Of a DNA stretch of 6,151 nt, positions 1 to 6,024 are shown piece by piece. Position numbers and translations under genes: made by a program. Origin of the DNA: Thermoplasmata archaeon. GTDB taxonomy: Archaea; Thermoplasmatota; Thermoplasmata; Lutacidiplasmatales; UBA184. Below the pieces are notes generated by a model. The model was not told the origin of the DNA, did not search any database, and worked only from the letters and a program-made list of their open reading frames with translations. Each line of letters starts with the position of its first letter. Position 1 is the stretch's first letter. Location of the stretch: the NCBI GenBank assembly GCA_030039865.1, contig JASHUS010000146.1:1-6151 (forward strand). Direction: 5' to 3'.

Positions 1-2
1 TC

Positions 3-1805
3 CGCGGTTCGGCCATCGCCTTGGAGCGCGCCTCTCGAACGGCGGACGGGAACGGGATCCGGTTCCGACCCGCCCGTTGGCCGGCCCGGGCGCCCGGTCG
101 CGCGTTCTGGCTCGCGGAGTCCGAGCTGTCGCTCCTACTCCCGCGATCGGAGTCGCCAGCGCTCGCCGGACCACCCGGTGGATCCGCCGAGTGTCCCTTC
201 ATGGTCCTGGGCCGGACCGACGCCGGCTCGATCATCGGTCCTCCGATCGAGCGGGCCCAGGGTCGGCACCTTGCGATCCTCGGCGAAACGGGGATGGGGA
301 AGAGCTCCCTCCTGCTCGCCCTCGCGCGGCGCGTGAGCCGCGACTCGGGGTTGGTGCTCCTCGACCCTCTCGGGGGAACGGCCGACGCGCTGGTGCGGGA
401 ACTGCCGTCCTCGGCGCGCTCGCGATTGCTGCGGATCGCGCCTGTCGGGTTCCCGAGACGACTCAACGCACTCGGTGGGGCGGCGTCGATGCGAGCCGCG
501 TCGCCCGTACGGTCGGAACGTCGTCTCAACGATCTCGTCCACTCGCTGCGGCGGGTCCGCTCGGGGCGGTACGCGGACTCCTCGTACTGGGGCCCGCGGC
601 TCGAGGAGATGCTCACCTGGGCGCTCGAAGCCGCCGCCTCGTGGCCGGGGGGCACGCTCGCCGACGCGCACGCGCTGCTCGCGACGCGAGGTCGACTGCA
701 CCGTCCGATACCGGACGCGGCGCTCCCGGCCGTCGCCGAGCTCGCCCGACGCGTTCGAGAGCGGCCCGACGACGCCGAGGGCGCCCGCCGCCTGCTGCAC
801 GAGGTCGTTCGCAGCCCGGTCCTCGAGCCGATGCTCTGCTCCGAGCGCCCCGAGCTCTCCGCCTCCGACCTCGTGCGACCGGGCCAGGTCGTCGTGATCT
901 CGGGGGATGCGGGAGAGATCGGGGAATCCACCGCTCGCTACCTCCTCTCCACGTACCTCGCGCTGGTCTGGTCGGAGATCCTCTCCCGCTCCGAGCCCGC
1001 GAAGATCTACCTCTTCCTCGACGAGGCCCAGTGGTTCGCGCACGAGAGCCTGGCCGAGATGCTCCGCCTCGGTCGCGCCGCGAACGTTCACGTGGTCCTC
1101 GCTACGCAGGCGATCGCCTCGCTCCCAGCGGCGGTCGGCGAAGCCGTGTGGACAAACGTCGCGGACTTCGTGGCCTTCCGCGGATCGCCCGAGGAGGCCC
1201 GAGAGTTCGCGCGGGCCGCCCACGGCGTATCGATCGAATCGGTCCTGTCGCTGCCGCGGGGCCGGGCGGCGGTGCTGATCGGCAAGGGGGAATCGGTCCA
1301 CTGGCTCCGGACGGTCCGCCTGCCCGAGCGACGCGAGCCTCTCCGCGATAGTGCGTCGCCGGACGCAACGGGAGGCAGGCAGGTGCCCCCCGGCGCTCCG
1401 ACCCCGGTCCCGCCGCCCATCCGACCGGACGCAGTGCGGGAGGCCCCACCGTTCCCGGGCGTCGCGGCCGCGGAGCCTGCCGACGGATCGGAGGAGGCCG
1501 AGCGATCCGAACCGGACCTCCAGGGACCGGAACCGGTGATCGACTACCTGCGATCTCGGGCACGGTCTTCCGGGGCGGGGGAACCGATGCGCATCTCGCT
1601 CCGCGAGCTGCGGTCCCGCGTCGACCCCGACGGGGAGTCGGTGCGGCGCGCGGGGGCCGAGCTCAGGGCACGCGGCGCCCTTATCGCGACCGAGCACGGC
1701 GACGCGGGCACGGTCTGGACGGTCGACCCCGGTCGCCTCCCGCCGCCCGGGGCGGGTGGGCACGCCTCCGATGACGAAGAGATGATTCCGCCACAACCCT
1801 CATAG
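3..1805 (+). CDS. HerA/VirB4/TraG-like DNA-translocase ATPase, 5' partial, with C-terminal winged-helix-like region
   Basis: Probable ring-forming ATPase of the HerA/VirB4/VirD4 superfamily, whose members pump or thread DNA, often at the membrane. Counting from the TTG at 21, Walker A is GETGMGKS (88-95), followed by a LLDPLGG strand (113-119; the family usually has DPHGD), YWGPRLEEML (189-198), GDAGEIGES (295-303), Walker B IYLFLDEAQ (329-337), an ATQ motif (361-363) and a FVAFRG strand (383-388). Order and spacing match TraG/VirB4-type conjugation ATPases. Residues about 440-515 are a Pro/Glu-rich linker. Residues about 516-572 look like a winged helix, with a helical ELRSRV segment, then RAGAELRARGALIAT and a VWTVD wing. 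The frame is open to the window edge, TTG 21 has no ribosome binding site, and family-like sequence (FWLAESELSLLLP) already begins at residue 29, so the true start is probably upstream. ATG 201 would delete that conserved part. No transmembrane segment is visible. Conjugation, DNA uptake and repair roles are all possible; the substrate is unknown. Confidence 0.85.
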   Translation, partial: RGSAIALERASRTADGNGIRFRPARWPARAPGRAFWLAESELSLLLPRSESPALAGPPGGSAECPFMVLGRTDAGSIIGPPIERAQGRHLAILGETGMGKSSLLLALARRVSRDSGLVLLDPLGGTADALVRELPSSARSRLLRIAPVGFPRRLNALGGAASMRAASPVRSERRLNDLVHSLRRVRSGRYADSSYWGPRLEEMLTWALEAAASWPGGTLADAHALLATRGRLHRPIPDAALPAVAELARRVRERPDDAEGARRLLHEVVRSPVLEPMLCSERPELSASDLVRPGQVVVISGDAGEIGESTARYLLSTYLALVWSEILSRSEPAKIYLFLDEAQWFAHESLAEMLRLGRAANVHVVLATQAIASLPAAVGEAVWTNVADFVAFRGSPEEAREFARAAHGVSIESVLSLPRGRAAVLIGKGESVHWLRTVRLPERREPLRDSASPDATGGRQVPPGAPTPVPPPIRPDAVREAPPFPGVAAAEPADGSEEAERSEPDLQGPEPVIDYLRSRARSSGAGEPMRISLRELRSRVDPDGESVRRAGAELRARGALIATEHGDAGTVWTVDPGRLPPPGAGGHASDDEEMIPPQPS

Positions 1806-1828
1806 GGGCGTAGCGGCTCGTTTTACCG

Positions 1829-2641
1829 ATGGAGTCTCCTCGGGAGGCGACCCCGGTCCCACCGGCGGCCGACGCCCGGGTGCTCCTGTCGTCGCCGACG
1901 GTCCTGGAGCGCTGCGCGACCGGGATCGAGGGCCTGGACAACATCGTCGGGGGCGGGATCCCGCGCGGGAACATGGTCCTCGTCGCGGGCAGCGTCGGGA
2001 CGGGCAAGACGACGCTCTGTCTCGAGTTCCTGGTGCGCGGGGCGGAGCGCGGGGAGCGCTCGCTGTTCGTGTCGGTCACGGAGTCCTCGCAGAAGCTCAT
2101 CCAGAACCTATCGACGTTCGAGTTCTTCCGGACCGATCTCATCGACCAGGGCTCGCTCGTCTTCGTCGATCTCCCCGTCGTGTACGACCGGCTCGGGCTC
2201 GGGCACGAGGAGCTGACGGCCGAGGAGATCGACATCGTGATCCGGACGATCCGCGACCTCGTGCGCTCGCTCGGGATCCGGCGGCTCGTGCTCGACAGCT
2301 TGACGTCGGTCTGCTACCGGATCCGCCGCGACGAGCAGATCCGCGACTTCATGCTCCGCCTGGGGCAGGAGCTGAGCGCGGTCGGCTGCACGTCGCTGCT
2401 CGTCTCGGAGATCGGCCCGACGCCCGGCCGTTATTCGCTCCACGGCGTCGAGGAGGCGATCGTCGACGGCGTGCTCCTCCTGTGGAACACCCGCCGCCTG
2501 GGCGACATCGTCCGGGTGCTGCAGGTCGTGAAGATGCGCGGGACGTCGCACTCGCGCGCGCAGTACGTCATCGAGCTGACCCCCATCGGGATCCTGATGG
2601 CCCCGCACCTGAAGGGCGGACGGGAGACCGGAGGTCAGTAG
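1829..2641 (+). CDS. KaiC-like RecA-fold ATPase, single domain, intact P-loop
   Basis: A 270-residue single-domain member of the KaiC/RadA (RAD55-like) ATPase family, predicted to be cytoplasmic and to form rings that bind and hydrolyse ATP. It opens with the usual TGIEGLDNIVGGGIPRG signature (31-47). Walker A is GSVGTGKTT (54-62) and Walker B is RRLVLDSLTS (151-160, Asp156). The C-terminal KMRGTSHS motif (235-242) matches the KaiC hairpin that reaches the nucleotide of the neighbouring subunit. At the place of the paired catalytic glutamates of cyanobacterial KaiC it reads VTES (83-86), so only one Glu (85) is kept. Only one ATPase domain is present, unlike the two-domain clock KaiC, so a clock role should not be assumed. 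It follows the translocase gene by 23 bases with no clear Shine-Dalgarno sequence. ATG 1829 is the first start in frame; a GTG at 1880 would remove 17 poorly conserved residues. It is the first gene of a three-gene set and the only one with a complete nucleotide-binding site. Confidence 0.93.
   Translation: MESPREATPVPPAADARVLLSSPTVLERCATGIEGLDNIVGGGIPRGNMVLVAGSVGTGKTTLCLEFLVRGAERGERSLFVSVTESSQKLIQNLSTFEFFRTDLIDQGSLVFVDLPVVYDRLGLGHEELTAEEIDIVIRTIRDLVRSLGIRRLVLDSLTSVCYRIRRDEQIRDFMLRLGQELSAVGCTSLLVSEIGPTPGRYSLHGVEEAIVDGVLLLWNTRRLGDIVRVLQVVKMRGTSHSRAQYVIELTPIGILMAPHLKGGRETGGQ
2630..2635 (+). promoter_or_regulatory. Shine-Dalgarno sequence for the second KaiC-fold gene
   Basis: GGAGGT lies 9 bases before the GTG at 2645, inside the last codons of the preceding gene. 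It is a near-perfect match to the anti-Shine-Dalgarno end of 16S rRNA and fixes the non-ATG start. Its position across the stop codon of the upstream gene suggests coupled translation. Confidence 0.75.
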
Positions 2642-2644
2642 CCG

Positions 2645-3226
2645 GTGCCCGTCGACATCGGCGAGCGCCTGCGGAGCCTGCCCGGCGGCAGCGCCGTCGC
2701 GCTGAAACTCGACCCGCGCGAGTACGCCGATCACTACTTCGCGGTCCTGAACGCGACCCTGCGCGACGTCGGGAACGAGACGGACGCCCACACGATCTAC
2801 GTCGCGGTGACGAGCCCGGCCGCGTTCGTCTGGTCCCTCGCCCAGGCGCTCGACGTGCCCCCCGACCGGATCTCGTTCGTCGACGCGATCAGCCACATCA
2901 TGATGAACTACTCGAACCCGCTCGCGAACGCGACCTACATCGACAGCCCGCGGGCGCTCGAGGAGATCATGCTGCGCGTCGAGTTCCTCCTGCGGAAGTT
3001 CCCACACCCGCGCTCGATCGTCGTGATCGACAGCGTGAACTCTCTCGCGATCCACAACCCGCCCGAGCTCCTCAACGAGTTCTTCCACATCCTGCTCAAC
3101 AATCTGAAGAGCCGCTCCGTCCTCACGCTCGTCCTCGAGACGACCGAGGAGGAGGCGACGGGCGTCGAGCAGATGCTCAACCTCGTCGTCGACGAGACGA
3201 TCGACGTCGCGCGGGCGGGTCGCTGA
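2645..3226 (+). CDS. KaiC/RecA-fold pseudo-ATPase lacking Walker A
   Basis: A 193-residue protein whose pattern follows the KaiC core but without a nucleotide-binding loop. The start (LPGGSAVALKL, 12-22) leads into the strand that should carry the P-loop, but the loop is replaced by DPREYADHY (23-31), with no GxxxxGK. Then come a strand IYVAVTSP (51-58, no catalytic Glu), a helix, DRISFVDAIS (74-83), a long helix with LEEIMLRVEFLLRKF (105-119), the Walker B-like strand SIVVIDSVNSLAIHN (124-138) and VLTLVLET (159-166). It ends at VVDETIDV, before the KaiC C-terminal hairpin, so the Lys-Arg motif is also missing. The GTG start is set by a strong GGAGGT 9 bases upstream and lies 3 bases after the previous stop. 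Family knowledge: degenerate RecA-fold proteins next to active ones are often regulatory partners. Inference: it binds the upstream KaiC-like ATPase. I cannot assign it to a named family. Confidence 0.85.
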   Translation: MPVDIGERLRSLPGGSAVALKLDPREYADHYFAVLNATLRDVGNETDAHTIYVAVTSPAAFVWSLAQALDVPPDRISFVDAISHIMMNYSNPLANATYIDSPRALEEIMLRVEFLLRKFPHPRSIVVIDSVNSLAIHNPPELLNEFFHILLNNLKSRSVLTLVLETTEEEATGVEQMLNLVVDETIDVARAGR

Positions 3227-3228
3227 CC

Positions 3229-3990
3229 GTGGTCGAGCCCGAGCGCGTCCTGGGCATCCCCGAGGTTGACCGCCCGCTCTGGACCGCGCTCCCGCCCGGT
3301 TGGCTCGCGATCCTCGCCGGCCACTCGGGGACCGGCGCCCCGCTCCTCGCGAAGCAGTTCGCCCACGCGGGCGTCGGGATCGTGCCGGTGCTGTTCTACA
3401 CCACATACGAGCGGACCGAGGTGGTGCAGAAGGCGTTCCGCGACTTCGGCTGGGATCCCACCGACGTCAAGATCGTCAACCTCGCGGACGAGTACTACGA
3501 GCGCGTCCTCATCCGCGGGCTCGACGTCGCGCGGGCGCGCGAGGTCGGGCTCACCCTTGACCAGATCGTCGCGGAACCGCCCGTCACGAACAACCTCGCG
3601 ACGTTCAGCCTCACCAACCGCATGCTGAGCGACCTCGCGGCGATCGACAGCCCGTTCCGGCTCGTGATCGACTCGATCGACTTCTTCTTCGAGGCGCTGA
3701 CGCCCGCGGACGTCGCGACGGTGGCCCGGCAGATCCGCCACCGCTGCCAGACGGTCGGGGGCCAGGCGCTGATCGCGGTGCACTCGACGCACCGGGACCG
3801 GGGGACGTTCGGCCTCCAGGATCTCGCCGACCTCGTCTTCGAGCTGACCGCCGAGCCCAATGGGGGCCGGTACGAGCACACGCTCTACCTCGAGAAGGTC
3901 GCGAACCATCCGGACCTCACCCACATCTGGCGCGCCCAGACCGGCGAAGATGGCTGGCACGTCGAGGAACGCTCCGAGCCCGCGGGATAG
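3229..3990 (+). CDS. KaiC-like protein with degenerate Walker A (probable pseudo-ATPase)
   Basis: A 253-residue KaiC-fold protein. The start used is GTG 3229, two bases after the preceding stop; the same frame is open further upstream, but that part lies inside the previous gene and has shadow-type composition. A weak GGGT lies 8 bases before the start. The fold runs PPGWLAILAGHSGTG (22-36), where the P-loop outline GHSGTG is kept but the next two residues are Ala37-Pro38 instead of Lys-Ser/Thr. LFYTTYERTE (55-64) follows with one Glu (61) at the catalytic-pair position, then a helix ending in FGWD. Walker B is FRLVIDSIDFF (143-153, Asp148), then LIAVHSTHRD (181-190), and the C-terminal strands DLVFEL and LYLEKV (201-206, 219-224). 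ATP binding is probably lost or much weakened. The tight packing with the two genes before it suggests one transcript and a shared complex. A heterologous partner or scaffold role is inference. Confidence 0.88.
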   Translation: MVEPERVLGIPEVDRPLWTALPPGWLAILAGHSGTGAPLLAKQFAHAGVGIVPVLFYTTYERTEVVQKAFRDFGWDPTDVKIVNLADEYYERVLIRGLDVARAREVGLTLDQIVAEPPVTNNLATFSLTNRMLSDLAAIDSPFRLVIDSIDFFFEALTPADVATVARQIRHRCQTVGGQALIAVHSTHRDRGTFGLQDLADLVFELTAEPNGGRYEHTLYLEKVANHPDLTHIWRAQTGEDGWHVEERSEPAG

Positions 3991-4009
3991 CACCGCACCC
4001 GCGCGCCAC

Positions 4010-4021
4010 CGAACCTTTATC
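4010..4021 (+). promoter_or_regulatory. Archaeal BRE/TATA-like promoter for the PAC2 gene
   Basis: In very GC-rich surroundings the 69-base gap holds CGAAC followed by CTTTATC, which resembles a purine-rich BRE and an archaeal TATA box. Initiation about 25 bases downstream would fall near 4042-4044, giving a leader of about 16-18 bases before the ATG at 4060. It is the only AT-rich island in this gap. It suggests that the PAC2 gene, and perhaps the methyltransferase gene after it, can be transcribed separately from the KaiC trio. Confidence 0.55.
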
Positions 4022-4045
4022 GCCCGCCCTCCGCTGATGCGCGTC

Positions 4046-4050
4046 GAGGA
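4046..4050 (+). promoter_or_regulatory. Possible Shine-Dalgarno sequence for the PAC2 gene
   Basis: GAGGA ends 9 bases before the ATG at 4060 and would lie within the short leader predicted from the TATA-like box. It is a weaker match than the GGAGGT at 2630, and GTCGAGG is a common codon pair in this DNA, so chance is possible. Confidence 0.4.
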
Positions 4051-4059
4051 CCCGCCCCG

Positions 4060-4845
4060 ATGGACGACGTCGTGATCCGGACGCTGGAGAAGGTAGAGCT
4101 GCACGACCCGATCCTCGTGGAGGGGCTCCCCGGCGTCGGGAACGTGGGCAAGCTCGCGGCCGACTACCTTCGCGACCAATTGCCGACGCGCCCGCTCGCG
4201 GTGATCTACTCGAAGTTCTTCCCGCCCCAGGTCTACGTCGGCGAGGACGGCGTGATCCGGCTCGTCTCGAACGACCTCTCCTACTGGAAGGCGCCGGCGG
4301 GCGGGAAGCACGATCTCCTCGTGCTCGGGGGCGACTACCAGGGGATCAGCCCCGAGGGCCAGTACGAGATCACGGAGCGCGTGCTCGACTACTGCCAGAA
4401 GCTCGGCGTCCGCGAGGTCTTCACCCTCGCCGGTTTCGCGCAGGGCCGCGTGGTCGAGACGCCGCGCGTGCTCGGGGCCGCGACGAACGCCCCGCGCGTC
4501 GAGATGCTCACGAAGGCGGGCGTGGTCTTCTCCCGCAACGACCCCGGCGGCGGCCTCATCGGCGCGAGCGGGCTCTTCCTGGGTCTCGGCCGGCTCTTCG
4601 GGATGGAGGGCGCGTGCCTCATGGGCGAGACGAGCGGCTACTTCGTCGATCCGCGCAGCGCCGAGGCGGTCCTGAAGGTCCTGCAGCGCGTGCTCGAGAT
4701 CAAGGTCGACCTCGCCGCGCTCGAAGCGAAGGCGAAGGAGATCGACCGGATCGCGCAGAAGATCCACGAGGCCGAGCAGCGGACGAGCGAACCCTCGCCG
4801 ACGCCGGGCAGCGCGCCGCGCGAGGACCTCGGCTACATCGGCTGA
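4060..4845 (+). CDS. PAC2-family protein (proteasome assembly chaperone homologue)
   Basis: A 261-residue member of the PAC2 family, whose archaeal members (PbaA/PbaB type) are linked to 20S proteasome assembly or activation in the cytoplasm. Signatures are the N-terminal PILVEGLPGVGNVGKLA (17-33), KFFPPQVYV (52-60), DLLVLGGDYQ (85-94), the FTLAGFAQGR strand (121-130), LIGASGLFLGLGR (166-178) and GETSGYFVDP (189-198). A charged, probably coiled-coil helix follows at about 208-241, then a Ser/Pro linker and the tail DLGYIG. Tyr is third from the end, so this is not a strict HbYX proteasome-docking tail (Tyr second from the end), although it is similar. Length and domain order look complete. 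ATG 4060 is favoured because the conserved fold begins right after it and a TATA-like box and GAGGA precede it. The gene is 69 bases after the KaiC trio and 21 before the methyltransferase. The exact role is not shown by the sequence; PAC2 proteins of unknown function are common in archaea. Confidence 0.9.
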   Translation: MDDVVIRTLEKVELHDPILVEGLPGVGNVGKLAADYLRDQLPTRPLAVIYSKFFPPQVYVGEDGVIRLVSNDLSYWKAPAGGKHDLLVLGGDYQGISPEGQYEITERVLDYCQKLGVREVFTLAGFAQGRVVETPRVLGAATNAPRVEMLTKAGVVFSRNDPGGGLIGASGLFLGLGRLFGMEGACLMGETSGYFVDPRSAEAVLKVLQRVLEIKVDLAALEAKAKEIDRIAQKIHEAEQRTSEPSPTPGSAPREDLGYIG

Positions 4846-4866
4846 GCGGATCGCCCGGACGCTCGG

Positions 4867-6024
4867 ATGGACGCGGCCGTTCCGCCGCTGGGGCCGGAGG
4901 AGGAGCGGCGGGCCGACGCGGTGCGGCGCGCGCTCGCCCGGGGCGCCGACGCCGACGGGTTCGTACCGTTCGACCGCTTCATGGAGATCGCCCTCTACGA
5001 CGACGCCGGGGGCTACTACGCCCGGCCCGAGAGCCCGTTCGGCCCGGCCGGGGATTTCTACACCGCCGCGCGCGTCCACCCGCTCTTCGCCCGTACGCTC
5101 GCGCGCCACGTGCGCTCGGTGCGCCGCGCTCTCGGGGCCGACCGCCCCTTCGAGATCGTCGAGGTCGGGCCCGGGGACGGCACGCTGGGAGCGTCGCTCC
5201 TTTCGGCCCTGGGCGAGGACCCCTCGGGCCTGGTGGGCGTCAGCTACCATCTCGTCGAGCGATCCCCCTCGCTCGCGCGACGGGCGCGAGAGCGACTGAC
5301 CCCGGTCGCCGCCGACCGGGGAGTACCGGTCGTGGACGAACCGGCGATCGGCGCGACCGGTCCGTTCGAGGGCATCGTCCTCGCGAACGAGTTCCTCGAT
5401 GCCGAGCCCGCCCGGCGGCTGCGCTGGACGGGCGACGCGTGGCGGGAGCTCGGGGTCCGGGTGCGCGACGGTCGCGTCGAACCCGCCGAATCGTCGACCG
5501 CGCCCCCCGTCCCGGATCCCCCGGTCCCGGCGCCGGCCGAGCCGAACGTCATCGTCGAGGTCTCTCCCGTGGCCGAGTCCTGGGTACGGTCCGTCGGCGA
5601 TCACCTCGCGGCGGGAGTCCTCCTCGCGCTGGACTACGGGGCGGAGGAGTCCGAGCTCGTCGCGGGGCATCCCCGAGGGACGTTGGCGGCCGTGCGTCGG
5701 CACCGATCGGTCAATGACTTCTGGAGCTCGCCCGGGGCGTCGGACCTTTCGGTGTTCGTGGACTTCACGCGTCTTCGCTACGCCGCGCGTCGCGCGGGGC
5801 TGGTCGAGCTCGCGTACGGGCGTCAGGCCGAGGCGCTCGGCGCGTGGGGCTTCCCGTCCGAGCTCGAAGCGGCGCTCGCCGGTGCCCGGGATGCCGAAGA
5901 GGGCGTCCGGGTCCGTCTCGCCGCGAAGAACCTTCTCTTCGGGTTCGAGCAGTTCCGCGTGCTGGAGCTCGCCGCCCCCGCGAGCGCGGAGCGGCTCGCG
6001 GCCCTCAGGTGGCCGGCGGGATAG
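4867..6024 (+). CDS. MidA/NDUFAF7-family SAM-dependent methyltransferase
   Basis: A 385-residue class I methyltransferase of the MidA/NDUFAF7 (COG1565) type. Known members such as human NDUFAF7 methylate an arginine of the 49-kDa (NuoD-like) subunit of respiratory complex I; the substrate here is unknown. Signatures in order are FMEIALYDDAGGYY (38-51), GDFYTA (62-67), SAM-binding motif I IVEVGPGDGTLGASLL (97-112), YHLVERSPSL (127-136, with the acidic residue after strand 2), LANEFLDAEPARRL (172-185, the family NE-x2-DA signature), LALDYG (253-258), GTLAAVRRH (271-279) and a FVDFTRL segment (297-303). A low-complexity Pro/Ala insert occupies about 205-226. The length is normal for the family and the catalytic core looks complete. 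ATG 4867 is the first in-frame start, 21 bases after the PAC2 stop, without a clear Shine-Dalgarno sequence; it may be cotranscribed with PAC2. Its last 20 bases overlap the gene on the opposite strand. Confidence 0.9.
   Translation: MDAAVPPLGPEEERRADAVRRALARGADADGFVPFDRFMEIALYDDAGGYYARPESPFGPAGDFYTAARVHPLFARTLARHVRSVRRALGADRPFEIVEVGPGDGTLGASLLSALGEDPSGLVGVSYHLVERSPSLARRARERLTPVAADRGVPVVDEPAIGATGPFEGIVLANEFLDAEPARRLRWTGDAWRELGVRVRDGRVEPAESSTAPPVPDPPVPAPAEPNVIVEVSPVAESWVRSVGDHLAAGVLLALDYGAEESELVAGHPRGTLAAVRRHRSVNDFWSSPGASDLSVFVDFTRLRYAARRAGLVELAYGRQAEALGAWGFPSELEAALAGARDAEEGVRVRLAAKNLLFGFEQFRVLELAAPASAERLAALRWPAG

Larger units (their letters stand above)
1829..3990 (+). other. Putative three-gene KaiC-fold operon (one ATPase, two pseudo-ATPases)
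   Basis: Three same-strand genes of the RecA/KaiC fold are separated by only 3 and 2 bases, and the second and third start with GTG right after a stop codon. This geometry points to a single transcript with coupled translation. The proteins share the order of strands and Walker B but differ stepwise in Walker A: intact, absent, and outline kept without Lys-Ser/Thr. No promoter is clearly visible before 1829, so the unit may be read through from the translocase gene or start inside its 3' end. Confidence 0.7.

Noticed and set aside
135..1796. A 553-codon minus-strand frame and a 424-codon plus-strand frame (77-1351) over the translocase
   Set aside because: Both are shadows of the frame that contains all ATPase motifs in the right order; their translations are low-complexity and motif-free.
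1818..1827. The T-run CGTTTTACC just before the first KaiC-like gene as a TATA box or terminator
   Set aside because: It is too close to ATG 1829 to serve as its TATA box, would require the weaker GTG start at 1880, and four T residues are too few for a confident archaeal terminator.
2482..3228. Upstream extension of the third KaiC-fold gene
   Set aside because: The frame is open but overlaps the second gene completely and translates to Arg/Pro/Ala-rich shadow sequence. The KaiC-like pattern starts only after GTG 3229.
3201..3537. A 17-base exact direct repeat (3201-3217 and 3521-3537) in the second and third KaiC-fold genes, in the same codon phase
   Set aside because: It encodes DVARA in both proteins with this genome's preferred codons, but at non-matching places of the fold, so chance from codon bias is more likely than a functional repeat.
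4037..4075. A 12-codon mini-frame (ATG to TGA) overlapping the PAC2 start, possibly a regulatory upstream peptide
   Set aside because: The transcript start predicted from the TATA-like box is a few bases downstream of this ATG, it lacks a ribosome binding site, and so short a frame is likely by chance.
2935..5703. A 922-codon open frame on the minus strand across the KaiC, PAC2 and methyltransferase genes
   Set aside because: It mirrors the codon pattern of the plus-strand genes, is dominated by Arg, Asp, Glu and Val, shows no recognisable motif, and the plus strand carries clear protein families over the same bases. Long shadow frames are expected at this G+C.
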